Source: Janthinobacterium sp. (GTDB lineage Bacteria > Pseudomonadota > Gammaproteobacteria > Burkholderiales > Burkholderiaceae_D). From it: a DNA stretch of 64,000 nucleotides. Within the stretch, counting starts at the first letter, position 1. Each line of letters starts with the position of its first letter. Under the pieces are notes generated by a model. That model was not told the DNA's origin and did no database searches. It saw only the letters and a program-made list of their open reading frames with translations. This document shows positions 8,102-17,292 of the stretch, one piece after another. Made by a program: the position numbers and the translations under genes. Where the stretch lies: contig NZ_RFSK01000005.1 in assembly GCF_009923995.1 (NCBI RefSeq), forward strand, positions 107,131 to 171,130, given 5' to 3'.

Positions 8102-9247
8102 GTGAGCCAAAACGCATCAGGTCAATTGTTGGGTTATGCCATGCAGTTCCCTCGAGCGCTTTGCCACTTGCTCAAAGCGGGTCCTGGCTGCACAGTCTGC
8201 ATTGAAGTGCACGGGGATGTCGCGACCTTGCTACCGACAGGCGAAATTATTGCTGAAGAGGACAAGTCCTCCATCAACAGCAATCCTGTCACGGACAAAT
8301 CAGTCAATCTTTGGAAAACACTTTCCAATTGGGTGGACAGCGTTAGGGCCGGTGAGTTCGATGTCAAATTAACCACCTTTGTACTGTATCGGAACAAGTC
8401 AGGTCAACTGGGCCTAGCAGAGGTCTTTGACGCATGTGCAACTCGAGATCAAGCGAATCAGGCGCTGCTGGACGCGGATCCCGAATTTGCGAACCTGGAT
8501 GAGTCTCACGCTATCTGGCCATATTACAAAAACGTGGTGCTCGACTATCCAGACATCCTGCTTGATGTGATCGTCAAATTCCAACTTGAAACCGGAGATC
8601 TCGCCGGGTATGCGGATGTCGAGCAAGGACTGCGCACGAAACTGGTCGCACTGAACCAGCTCGATGCGGTCGTTCATCACCTAAATGGCTGGTTAGTCAA
8701 ATTAGTGATGACGCGCATCAGCCAAAACCAGGCAGCCATAATCACATTTGACGAGTTCGCGCACGAGTGCGCCGTGCTCTTTTCCCGGGCCCGTTGCTTC
8801 GACTTACTGGACTTCACCACATACTCTCCACTATCTTCGGACGAGATCGACAAACACATCAAGAGTCGCCCTACCTATCTACGCCAGATTGAATTTCTGA
8901 AGGCTGATAATGACGACCTCATCGAAGCTGTAACGGACTTCCTCAAAGCAAAAACCAATCGCGACAAGTGGATCGAAGACGAGCTAATCGACGAAGAGTT
9001 GGCAAGTCAGTTCGAGGAAAATCTACGAAGGTTTTGGAAAAACAAGCAGAAGGAGGTGAAGCTTGTCAACGGCACACTCGACAAAGAGGCACGAGGCATG
9101 GTCTTGTTTGTTCAGTGCCAGAGTCACCAGGAGACAATTCGCAACGTGAAGCCTCCGCCGTCCACCATTGCAGGAACCTACCACGCTCTAGCCGACAAGC
9201 CAAACCTCGGCTGGCATGAAGATTGGGAAGCGGAATTCAAGCGATGA
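8102..9247 (+). CDS. ABC-three component (ABC-3C) system protein, first component
   Basis: A 381-residue cytosolic protein. The N-terminal part (YAMQFPRALCHLL, IEVHGDVATLL, then EEDKSSI and LWKTLSNW) resembles the large first component of ABC-three-component conflict systems. The rest is helical and I see no catalytic motif I can name. It starts at GTG 8102 with AGAGG about ten bases upstream, and its TGA overlaps the ATG of the next gene. The order large component, small middle component, DUF3732 ATPase is the ABC-3C arrangement described by comparative genomics (Aravind group), where the ATPase is proposed to sense invading nucleic acid. The defence role is inferred from family and context. 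Confidence 0.75.
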   Translation: MSQNASGQLLGYAMQFPRALCHLLKAGPGCTVCIEVHGDVATLLPTGEIIAEEDKSSINSNPVTDKSVNLWKTLSNWVDSVRAGEFDVKLTTFVLYRNKSGQLGLAEVFDACATRDQANQALLDADPEFANLDESHAIWPYYKNVVLDYPDILLDVIVKFQLETGDLAGYADVEQGLRTKLVALNQLDAVVHHLNGWLVKLVMTRISQNQAAIITFDEFAHECAVLFSRARCFDLLDFTTYSPLSSDEIDKHIKSRPTYLRQIEFLKADNDDLIEAVTDFLKAKTNRDKWIEDELIDEELASQFEENLRRFWKNKQKEVKLVNGTLDKEARGMVLFVQCQSHQETIRNVKPPPSTIAGTYHALADKPNLGWHEDWEAEFKR

Positions 9248-9783
9248 GTGAGCCAACCCCCGAAAAGCCAGAGGCAGATGATCACTCCTTGCTCGCCGAA
9301 GAAGTGCGCACGTGGAATACTCCGCTAATTGGCGCTTACCAGCTTTGGCAATTCACGCTAGGCTATTGCCAATCCCGAGCAGATGGCGATGCCCCAGTCG
9401 GATTACTCCACTTTATAGCCGGGCCAATTCTCGCAAGTCCCCAGCTCAGCGAGACCGTTAGCTTGCGTCGCAAGAGCTTGCAGTCATACGCCCTTGGTTT
9501 CGAGGACAAGAAGCAGATGGATCTACTACTCGGCCTGCAGGACCGGATACGTCGTCGTCGCCCTCAGACGATGGCGGCTATCGATGCCGCCATCTGCGCG
9601 GGATTGTTGATCTGGGATGCCGAAAGCGGCAAGCTATATCCGCGTCCAGCTCCAACCGCAAGTCGCGGCCGCAATTTGCGTAGCACACTCAAGCGTGAAG
9701 GCGACAAGGCACGTATATTGGGCGCCTGGTTTGCCGCACATGACCTTCCAACCATCGCCGCATATCTGAAAGTGGTGTTGTAA
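9244..9783 (+). CDS. ABC-3C system small middle component
   Basis: A 179-residue, mainly helical protein. The motif LVxGLLHFIAGPILASP-like (seen as VGLLHFIAGPILASP) and the later AIDAAICAGLLIWD segment fit the small 'middle component' of three-component ABC systems. The ATG at 9244 overlaps the upstream stop (ATGA), and the TAA overlaps the next ATG by one base (TAATG), so the three proteins are translationally coupled and probably made in fixed ratio. No catalytic residues are evident; it may bridge the ATPase and the first component. Confidence 0.7.
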   Translation: MSEPTPEKPEADDHSLLAEEVRTWNTPLIGAYQLWQFTLGYCQSRADGDAPVGLLHFIAGPILASPQLSETVSLRRKSLQSYALGFEDKKQMDLLLGLQDRIRRRRPQTMAAIDAAICAGLLIWDAESGKLYPRPAPTASRGRNLRSTLKREGDKARILGAWFAAHDLPTIAAYLKVVL

Positions 9784-11771
9784 TGCAGCTTCAACTAGTC
9801 AAGCTCATCATCTGGCCGAAGATCCAGACTCATGGCCTACATTCTATAAAATTCAAGAAGGGTGCTGTCAACGTCATCACTGGTGGATCCCGCACAGGCA
9901 AGTCGGCAATCATCCCGATCATCGACTATTGCTTGGCCTCTAGCGAGTGCCAAATTCCCATCGACACCATCCGTGATCACTCCGCTTGGTACGGACTTCT
10001 TCTGGAAACCGAGAACGAGCAAATTCTGGTCGCTCGAAATGGGCCGAGCGGTCGCGAACCATCGGACGAGTTTTATCTGATGCGAGGCCAAGCTCTCAGT
10101 ATCCCACCAACCATCGTCGCGCCAAACGAAAAGCTCGATAGTGTGAAGCATATCCTGAATTCGCTGGCAGGCACTCCCTACTTTCGATTAAGTGGCGCCG
10201 ACGACCCTCGCCCCTATCAGGAGCGGCTCGGCTTCCGGGACCTGATGGCCTTAGTCTTCCAAAGCCAGGAAGTAGTGGCAAATCAAAACATCCTTTTTTA
10301 CAAGACCCATGCCCACGAGCACCGGGAACGACTGAAAAATTGGCTACCCTACATTCTCGGTGCAGAAACACTCGAAGTCTTGATGGCGAGGCAACGACTA
10401 AGCGTGGTGCAGGCTAAGCTCAACCAGCTTCGCCGAGAATTCCAGAAGACCAGGAGCGTCTCTGACAACTGGATCGCTAACATGATGGGCCACTTTCAGG
10501 TCGCTAAAAGCTATGGACTGGTTGATGAAACCTATGATTTGCCTGAAGCACCTCTTCCCGACGACCTGATCCGTATGGCTAAGGACATCCTTGCTGCCAA
10601 GCCGGACCACCCGACCCCGACTGCGCAGCGGGTCGATCAGGACGTACAGGAAATGCTTCGACTTGAGAGGGAAGATGACAAGCTCAGCGATGAGATCAGC
10701 CTCGTTCGCAAACGCCTCAACGACATAAATCAACTCAAAGCAGGGCTGACCGGATATGGCGGCACGGCGAGACGCCGTGCCGATCGACTGCAAATCTCCC
10801 AATGGTTCGATGACATAGCACGGGAAGCGCAGGATTGCCCGTTGTGTGGAGAGGCGAAGCACGACAAAAGTCGCGATGAAATCAAAAAGATCGCGGCCGC
10901 ATTCCAAGTGGTCGAAGCAGAAGCCAATCGCACGAAGGAGATTCCCACTTCATTCGAACGTGAGCAAGTATCCTTGACGCGCCAGCTCGAAACGGCGCTT
11001 GACCGCCGCAAGGCCCTCAATAGCCGCATGGACAGGACACTCGCGCAAAACCGCGCCACTAGGGAACTGTTCGATAGACGTCAGAGCATGTTTTTCTTCC
11101 TCGGGCACCTCAAGGCTTCTGCAGACATGTTTCAGAACCTTGTCCCCGGCGGAGATATGGCCCAGGCGATCGCTGCCATGGAAAATGAGGAACAAGAACT
11201 ACTGAAGCAGATGGATCCGCAAGGCGTCCAACGCCGACTTGACGCAGCGCTGAAGATCATCGCACAAAAAGCCTTGGTGCGTCTTGATACCCTCGATGTA
11301 GAGGAGAAATACAAGCGCACATCTCCGCAGTTCTCGGTGAAAGACCTGAGCCTTAAGGTAATGAGTAACGATGGCCATTGGCATTTTCTTGCCGAAGTGG
11401 GCAGCGCATCGAATTGGCTATCCTTCCATATCGCTTTCGTTTGTGCGCTGCACGAGTATTTCAACGAACTACCAGAATCCTGTGTGCCCAGCTTTGCCGT
11501 CTTTGATCAGCCCAGCCAGGTATATTTCCCAAAAACGAACCGCAACACGCAAAGCGATGACCAGTCGCAGTATGACGATGAGGATGTACAAGCAGTCATC
11601 GGCATCTTCAAAACGTTGGCTAATTCAGTGCGAGCACAACGGGGAAAGTGGCAGTGCATTGTGCTGGACCATGCGAGAGATGAAATCTATGGTGGAGTCG
11701 ATGAAGTCTACGAAGTGGATGTCTGGCGGGATGGCAAAAAACTTATTCCGCCACACTGGTACGAATCTTAG
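9783..11771 (+). CDS. DUF3732 Rad50/SMC-like ABC ATPase (ABC-3C)
   Basis: A 662-residue SMC/Rad50-like ATPase of the DUF3732 type. The Walker A is GGSRTGKS (residues 34-41). Long coiled-coil segments flank a zinc-hook-like CPLC (C352-C355), as in Rad50. The C-terminal half carries the second ATPase lobe, with FAVFDQPSQVYFP as the Walker B-like D-loop region and IVLDHARDE near the end. It is the last gene of the three-gene operon. Rad50-like ATPases bind DNA ends or unusual nucleic acid; in ABC-3C systems this one is thought to trigger an effector, which here is not obvious. An IS5-type element begins 29 bases past its stop. Confidence 0.88.
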   Translation: MQLQLVKLIIWPKIQTHGLHSIKFKKGAVNVITGGSRTGKSAIIPIIDYCLASSECQIPIDTIRDHSAWYGLLLETENEQILVARNGPSGREPSDEFYLMRGQALSIPPTIVAPNEKLDSVKHILNSLAGTPYFRLSGADDPRPYQERLGFRDLMALVFQSQEVVANQNILFYKTHAHEHRERLKNWLPYILGAETLEVLMARQRLSVVQAKLNQLRREFQKTRSVSDNWIANMMGHFQVAKSYGLVDETYDLPEAPLPDDLIRMAKDILAAKPDHPTPTAQRVDQDVQEMLRLEREDDKLSDEISLVRKRLNDINQLKAGLTGYGGTARRRADRLQISQWFDDIAREAQDCPLCGEAKHDKSRDEIKKIAAAFQVVEAEANRTKEIPTSFEREQVSLTRQLETALDRRKALNSRMDRTLAQNRATRELFDRRQSMFFFLGHLKASADMFQNLVPGGDMAQAIAAMENEEQELLKQMDPQGVQRRLDAALKIIAQKALVRLDTLDVEEKYKRTSPQFSVKDLSLKVMSNDGHWHFLAEVGSASNWLSFHIAFVCALHEYFNELPESCVPSFAVFDQPSQVYFPKTNRNTQSDDQSQYDDEDVQAVIGIFKTLANSVRAQRGKWQCIVLDHARDEIYGGVDEVYEVDVWRDGKKLIPPHWYES

Positions 11772-11862
11772 CTGTATTGATCGAGACTTGACCTGACGTA
11801 AACGGCTTTGTTACACAAATGCCCGAGGCGCGCCGGAATCGCGCTCCAGGTAGACTATCGGC

Positions 11863-12896
11863 ATGAGTGTACCGAGCAAACCGATGTATCGAACGACCAA
11901 CTGGAGGGAGTACAACGCGGCGTAGAAGACACATGTTTCGCTGCTCATTTGGTTGAACCAGGACATGTGCTGGCACGGCAGTTGCAGTGGCAAACGTGGG
12001 CGCAGCCGGAAGTACAGCGAGGCGGCGATTCAATTTTGCCTGACCATCAAGGTGTTGTTCAATCTGGCACTACGGCAGGCGACGGGCATGGTGCAAAGAT
12101 TGCTCAAGCTAGCGGGCCTCGACTGGGAAGTTCCCGACTTCAGCACCGTGAGCCGCCGACAAAAGCATCTCGCCGTGAAGATTACAGCGAACCCGACGAT
12201 GACGGGATTACACTTACTAGTCGACGGTACCGACATCAAGATGTTGGGTGAGGGGGAGTGGAAAACGAGGAAACATGGTGCCGACTACCGCCGTCAATGT
12301 CGTAAGGTGCACCTTGGAATTGATGCCACGACCTTGGAAATCCGGACTATTGAAGTGACGGCCAACGCCACCGACGATGCGCCGACGCTACCGTGCTTGC
12401 CCGACCAGATTGGCGCAAGCGAAGCTATCGCTGGCGTCAGCGGCGATGGCGCCTACGACACCAAGTCCTGCCATGAGGCCATTGCCCTACGTAGCGCACA
12501 TGCCATTATTCCGACACGCAAAAACGGCAAACCCTGGAAAGACCGTCGGCGGGGGCTGAGGAGCGCAACGCGATACTACATGCCATGCGGCGCCTTGGTC
12601 GTCGGATATGGAAGAAGTGGACCGGCTACCATCGGCGCAGCCCGGTGGAAACCAAAATACGCTGCTTCAAGCTACTAGGGGACCACTGATTAATTCGACT
12701 TTTCGATGAAACCTCGTATATAAGTATTTGATTTTTAAGGCGACGAGTTTTGTAAATTGAATTAATCAGCGCTTCCCTAGGAGAACGAGTGATGGTACGC
12801 GATTTTGACCGTTAGGTCGCCGAGTTGCAAGTGCGCACCGCAATTCTCAACGGATTCACCCAACTCGGCACACCGAAGACGGTGACCATGGCATAA
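11863..12896 (+). pseudogene. IS5-family transposase, multiply disrupted
   Basis: The frame begins MSVPSKPMYRTTNWREYNAA and stops at TAG 11923-11925, then continues in the same frame (SLLIWLNQDM). It keeps the DDE-type pieces LLVDGTDIKM and SGDGAYDTK. A frameshift near 12560 moves the coding into another frame (RRLGRRIWKKWTGYHRR, then CFKLLG). A 98-bp insertion at 12679 splits LLG from ERVMVRDFD. A further TAG lies at 12813-12815, before the normal-looking end VAELQ...TVTMA. With at least two nonsense codons, a frameshift and an insertion, it cannot make active transposase. Confidence 0.88.
12679..12776. mobile_element. 98-bp MITE-like element inside the IS5 transposase
   Basis: The ends GGGACCACTGATTAATTC and, on the other strand, GGAAGCGCTGATTAATTC match at 15 of 18 positions. 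The element is flanked by the 4-bp duplication CTAG (12675-12678 and 12777-12780). Removing it together with one CTAG restores the transposase reading from LLG to ERV. It is AT-rich and has no coding capacity, so it must have been mobilised by a transposase elsewhere. Confidence 0.85.
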
Positions 12897-13073
12897 CTTC
12901 GTTTGGGAAAAAGGGTATTACGCTCTCAATTTATTTGTGCAACAAAGCCGTTTCGCAGAAATAATCGTATCAGCGAGCATATTACTTCTCGGCATTAAGA
13001 TAGAATCGGGTGTTTCAACTGTAATGAAAAACGCTTTCAATTTCGTATCTTTTGCCCTGGGAATAACAAGAAC

Positions 13074-14279
13074 ATGTCTGAAAAGTGGACTGAGCGACAG
13101 AGACGCACGAATCAAATGGCCCGCATACTGGGGACTTACTTGCTTAGCCAGGACACTGTCACGCCTCGTCAGCTATACGGACTATCGAAATTATCGTGGA
13201 TTACCAGCAGCTATGAAGACGATGATGCCGCCTACATTCAAAGCACGAAAATCCCCGCGCTCGGTGATATTTTTGAAGAAAATTATTCTTCTTTGTCACT
13301 AAACGATGTCGCTGCCGAGGTTTCAAATCGACTCGATAGCGAGCTTGTCGGGCGCCTGATTCTGCAACACACCGGTTTTACCAATTTCTACAAGGCATAT
13401 AGGAATAGCGTCAGCACCTGGATCGAAGCGAATCATTCGCGCTTGTTGCCGATGTACCGCGCCGCGTTGCAGGCCACCAATAGCGGCCACCGGCTGAGGA
13501 TTATTCAAGCCATTCAGGACCTGCCAGGAATATCAAAGGCAAACCATGAAGAGCAAAGGATGCGACCGGAATATTTCTTGACGCCAGCATTTTTCATACT
13601 GGATCCGGAAATAAAATTTCCGCTGATTAATGGGAACGCCTGGGTTAAGAACTTGCTCGATACGTTGAAGGTGAAAGATTCCGGGTTGGATGAACAGTAC
13701 CTAGCAATGGTGGGACTGTACGGCGTCGGCGGCATCAACGATGCCGCCGATCTCGATCAGGTCGGACGTGATTCGCCCGATTTCATAACGACCGAAACCC
13801 GCACCGCGACGAAACAACTGCTGCAATCGAAACAGACCGAAGACAATGTCACTTTGCCGCTGAAGGATGAAGCTGACGTCGAGTCGATCAGGAAAGCGGG
13901 GTCGGTTATGCAACGGCGTATCCACAACCGACTGACCAATCTGGTGCGCTCCAAATTGTCTGGCTACACCTTGCTGGAGGGACGCGCCCCCGAATGCATG
14001 TTCGATGTGCTAGTCAAGAAATACAACGATGAGATTGACTTGCTGATCGAGGTCAAAAGTTCAATCGAAGTCGCGCACGTCCGGATGGCGATCGGCCAGC
14101 TGTTCGACTATCGCATGCGGTTGAACGCAACACCAGGGCCACACCTTGCGATACTGTTGCCGGCACGTCCCGAGGAAGAAGTGATGGATCTGCTGATTTG
14201 GTTAGAGATTGGCTTGATGTGGTTTGAGGGAGACGCATTATGTACCGAGGACGTATGGTTGGCGCACCTGCAAGGCTAG
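13074..14279 (+). CDS. Unknown protein with possible C-terminal PD-(D/E)xK-type nuclease domain
   Basis: A 401-residue protein I do not recognise as a whole. The N-terminal 250 residues are mostly helical (LGTYLLSQ, LDSELVGRLILQHTGF). The last 110 contain LEGRAPECMFDVLVKK, then EIDLLIEVKSS, an acidic residue followed by ExK after a hydrophobic strand, as in restriction-endonuclease-like folds. The remaining helix-strand pattern (AIGQLFDYR, then HLAILLP) fits that fold too. It could be a restriction nuclease or a nucleic-acid repair-type nuclease. It lies in the defence island between the IS5 remnant and the convergent type III R-M genes and appears to be transcribed alone. The start at 13074 has only a weak upstream purine stretch. 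Confidence 0.6.
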   Translation: MSEKWTERQRRTNQMARILGTYLLSQDTVTPRQLYGLSKLSWITSSYEDDDAAYIQSTKIPALGDIFEENYSSLSLNDVAAEVSNRLDSELVGRLILQHTGFTNFYKAYRNSVSTWIEANHSRLLPMYRAALQATNSGHRLRIIQAIQDLPGISKANHEEQRMRPEYFLTPAFFILDPEIKFPLINGNAWVKNLLDTLKVKDSGLDEQYLAMVGLYGVGGINDAADLDQVGRDSPDFITTETRTATKQLLQSKQTEDNVTLPLKDEADVESIRKAGSVMQRRIHNRLTNLVRSKLSGYTLLEGRAPECMFDVLVKKYNDEIDLLIEVKSSIEVAHVRMAIGQLFDYRMRLNATPGPHLAILLPARPEEEVMDLLIWLEIGLMWFEGDALCTEDVWLAHLQG

Positions 14280-14533
14280 CGCTGTGAATGAGATTGCCGC
14301 ATGCATTGCACCCGGTCAAATTGCATGCAGATCAGGATTTATTGACCGCACCGGATAATAGCTGCGCGGTGGTGCGCAGCATGCTGGAATAGGCAGGCGG
14401 GGAGTTTCATGCTATCGACTTTGGACGCGAAATGCATTTGATATTGGACCTTCGCTAAAAAGTTAGGCCGACAGTGCCGTTTTAACCTATATGCCACGGT
14501 TCAATTGTGCCATCGTCATTGCGCCAAGCTTTC
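14280..14533. other. Convergent intergenic region without a gene
   Basis: Between the 13074 gene and the Res gene I see no coding frame, repeat or RNA. The minus-strand terminator at 14534-14566 is the only clear signal at its edge. Confidence 0.6.
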
Positions 14534-14566
14534 AAAATCCACGCCCCTGAAAAGTACGGGACGTGG
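14534..14566 (-). terminator. Terminator of the R-M operon
   Basis: On the minus strand CCACGTCCC and GGGGCGTGG form a 9-bp stem (one G-U pair), followed by ATTTTG. It begins 15 bases beyond the Res stop codon. Confidence 0.6.
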
Positions 14567-14580
14567 GGCTTGAAGTCGAC

Positions 14581-17292
14581 TTACATCAGCACCCGGTAGT
14601 GCCGATTGTCCGCGTCAGTTGACTTCATGAGACGGTATTCCATGCCGCTTGCCACAGCGATTTGGTGAGCGAAGTCCTTTTTGGCTTGGACCACCGCATC
14701 GTTGATTTGGTTGTCGGCTTTGACCTCAACGATAACGTATTTTTCGCTGCCATCCGGTTCCGCACGCAGAAAAACGAAATCGGGATAGTAGCTGCGCACG
14801 GTCTGCGAGTCCGGATCGATATACTGAATGAAGAAATCTGACTGACCATGTGTCAGCATTCCTGTGAAGTAGATTTTCTTGACGCGCTGTTCACGGAGTA
14901 GGTCCCAAAAAAGCAATCGTTCAGACCCCGAATCGAAGCAATACGTGTCGAGGTGGAAGCTTTTTCCGCGCTCGGCGTCATTAACATCAGCCATGCGGAC
15001 GATCTTGTCTTTCGCCGCTGTTACCTCGTAGTAGCCACTAGGTGGCAGCTTGATGAGATCAACTTCGTGCTCCTCAGTTTGCTGCGCCTCGTCCAAATCG
15101 AACATCAGGCGGAAGAGTCGGGGAATGATCTCGTCGTAGAGCAACTCGTTAAACTCATTGGCCATCGCCACCAGTTCCTCAGTGCCTTCCGTGGTCGAAT
15201 CAAGTAAGTCTTCGATTTCCAAAGGGCGGCGGTTGAGGTAGCGAGAAACCTCCGCGATCATGGTCATGCGCGAAAACGCCTGCTTTTCACGGCGAGTGGT
15301 CAGATCGAAAGTGCGACTGGTCGGTGCTCGCGCGGCATCTGCAAGGTTGAGCCCGTCCTGTTGAGTTTCAATTAGGCGGTACTTCTCAACCATATTGTTC
15401 CAGGCGACCTTATCCGACCGATCAAGACCGAGAGATTGCCCGGGAAGTACTAATTTCTCACGCATCTCGTACTGCTTGCGCACCCGCACAAGTTTGATTT
15501 TGACAGGAGGCGCAACGACGCGCACCTCGATGCGCTCCTTGTCGCTGGCGATCTTCTGCAGGTCATCAACACTGATGTGGAAGTTCTGCTGAAGCTCCTC
15601 GTTGAGGATATCGAGATTGGCATTTGAAAGGAATACATGACCGGTGTGCTGGGCTTGGCCAATGGACCGTAGGCAGCGCATCGTAGCTTGAAGAACAAAA
15701 ACGCGCGACTTCGGTTCGCGGAACATGCCCACACCAAAGAGCGAGCGACAGTTCCACCCTTCGCGCCCTTTGTTGACCAACAGAATAAATTGCTTCTCCG
15801 ACGCTTCAGTGTCGAGGCGATTGAACTCGCGGATGTCATCATTGGTGGTGAGCTTTTCGTCGCCGACGTTCACTAGGATGCGAGAAGTAGGAATGCCATA
15901 CTTCATCAGCGCCCGCTCGACTGCGGGCTTCAACTCACCAGTCAACTCATCGATGGTGGCTGCGAAGAAAGCTAGCTTTGGCAACAAGCCCTCGGGACGC
16001 AGGCCCCCAGCCTCTATGAGAAAGCGCTCGATGGCGATGTCCACGAACTCGTCCGTACGAGAATTTCCGTAGCCGTGCAATAAGACTTTCTTAAGAAACG
16101 CCTTATCGATAGCCTCTTTCAAGCCATAGGCGTAAACCACCTCCGGCAACACTTCACGCCCGACGTACGGCGTACCGGTATAGTTGTAGCACGCCACTAC
16201 GCGCGTTCCTGCAGCGTTGAGGCTTGCTGCAAGAATGTCGATGGTTGTCCGGAGGCTGGTGTCGCTCGCCTTCGCGCCAACGCCCATGTCTTTGGCAAGC
16301 GCCTTCCCAAACGCGTGATGAGCCTCATCCACGTAGATACCTAGCTGTTCAAGGCGACGCAGTTTCTCGAAGCGTTGGTTGGTGGTCAGTTCGCCTTCCT
16401 CTTCTGGTTGATCGAAGTTATAAAGATCAGCTGCGTCTGCATAAACACCGGTAGCCCCGAGAGTTTCGCCGGTCGCGCCGAAAAGTTTGTCAACGGAAGA
16501 CCTCTCCTTGCGCTGGCGCTTGAGAATGATCTTCTGTGTATTAGAGACGATGATATTGAAGCGCGAGCGATCCAGAGCATCCAGCGACGTGCCTGCTTCT
16601 TCAAGATAGTGAAAGCGCAAATGCGTGGTCAGAAAGTTGACATACTCCGGCGGCACCACACGAGTGAGATCGAACGATTCGATCTCCTTCAGTGAATGCA
16701 GGACCGTTTTGTCAGGCGCGAACACGAGCGCGTTGTGGCAATAGCGCGCGTCTTTCTCGAATTTGTTACCCAGTAGAAATTCGTAGAAGATACAGGTTGC
16801 CATTAGGATGGTTTTGCCAGTGCCCATCGTCAATGCGAAGATATAGTTTGGGTAGACACGGGAATTCTTGCGCATCTTCTCGAACAACACTTTGTATGAG
16901 TTCAATTCAAGCTCATCACTTTCGCCGAACTCGAACATCTCCTGCCTGGCGTTACCGAGGAAGGATCCGAATTTGCGGCCCTCGAACTTGCCGCTGCGCT
17001 CGTACCATGCCTTGAAGATTTCCTCGACCTTTGCATTTCCGAGGAACTCCTTAAGGAAGACGTAGGTCTCCAGTGCCTCAAACTGCGGCTGGCGCAGGAA
17101 AGCTTTGGGATTACTCTCAGGATTATTGAAGTCGAGAAACTTTCGGGTGAGCTCTTTGTAATTCTGCCGAATCTTCCCTCGGTTGTCTTGATAGAACCGC
17201 CATAGAAAACGAAAGAAGGCGAAGTCGAGCGACGCGCCCGACGTGCTCGCCCCCTTGGCGCCGGCCTTTGTCATTGCACGCTTAGTCGCCAT
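14581..17292 (-). CDS. res: Type III restriction enzyme Res subunit (helicase-nuclease)
   Basis: A 903-residue SF2 translocase with a C-terminal nuclease. Walker A is MGTGKT (156-161), the DEAH box is VDEAHHAFGKA, later helicase motifs include YNYTGTPYVG and NKGREGWNCRSLFG, and ATMRCLRSIGQ fits motif VI. Near residues 835-865, YYPDFVFLR followed by VIVEVKAD is the PD...ExK nuclease signature of type III Res subunits. With Mod it would cut DNA carrying unmodified recognition sites. The ATG at 17292 lies 11 bases inside the Mod gene's end, with GGAAGGGAG as ribosome binding site, so it is coupled to Mod. It is the last gene of the operon. Confidence 0.92.
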   Translation of the reverse strand: MATKRAMTKAGAKGASTSGASLDFAFFRFLWRFYQDNRGKIRQNYKELTRKFLDFNNPESNPKAFLRQPQFEALETYVFLKEFLGNAKVEEIFKAWYERSGKFEGRKFGSFLGNARQEMFEFGESDELELNSYKVLFEKMRKNSRVYPNYIFALTMGTGKTILMATCIFYEFLLGNKFEKDARYCHNALVFAPDKTVLHSLKEIESFDLTRVVPPEYVNFLTTHLRFHYLEEAGTSLDALDRSRFNIIVSNTQKIILKRQRKERSSVDKLFGATGETLGATGVYADAADLYNFDQPEEEGELTTNQRFEKLRRLEQLGIYVDEAHHAFGKALAKDMGVGAKASDTSLRTTIDILAASLNAAGTRVVACYNYTGTPYVGREVLPEVVYAYGLKEAIDKAFLKKVLLHGYGNSRTDEFVDIAIERFLIEAGGLRPEGLLPKLAFFAATIDELTGELKPAVERALMKYGIPTSRILVNVGDEKLTTNDDIREFNRLDTEASEKQFILLVNKGREGWNCRSLFGVGMFREPKSRVFVLQATMRCLRSIGQAQHTGHVFLSNANLDILNEELQQNFHISVDDLQKIASDKERIEVRVVAPPVKIKLVRVRKQYEMREKLVLPGQSLGLDRSDKVAWNNMVEKYRLIETQQDGLNLADAARAPTSRTFDLTTRREKQAFSRMTMIAEVSRYLNRRPLEIEDLLDSTTEGTEELVAMANEFNELLYDEIIPRLFRLMFDLDEAQQTEEHEVDLIKLPPSGYYEVTAAKDKIVRMADVNDAERGKSFHLDTYCFDSGSERLLFWDLLREQRVKKIYFTGMLTHGQSDFFIQYIDPDSQTVRSYYPDFVFLRAEPDGSEKYVIVEVKADNQINDAVVQAKKDFAHQIAVASGMEYRLMKSTDADNRHYRVLM

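Larger units (their letters stand above)
11800..12953 (+). mobile_element. Decayed IS5-type insertion sequence
   Basis: Terminal inverted repeats of 21 bp lie at 11800-11820 and 12933-12953 and differ at one position (core GGCTTTGTT and AACAAAGCC). I see no convincing target duplication. The single transposase gene is broken in several places and is itself interrupted by a 98-bp element. It lies between the ABC-3C operon and the gene at 13074. Confidence 0.88.

Noticed and set aside
11800..12953. Clear target-site duplication of the IS5-type element
   Set aside because: The bases on each side of the inverted repeats do not match convincingly, so none is claimed.
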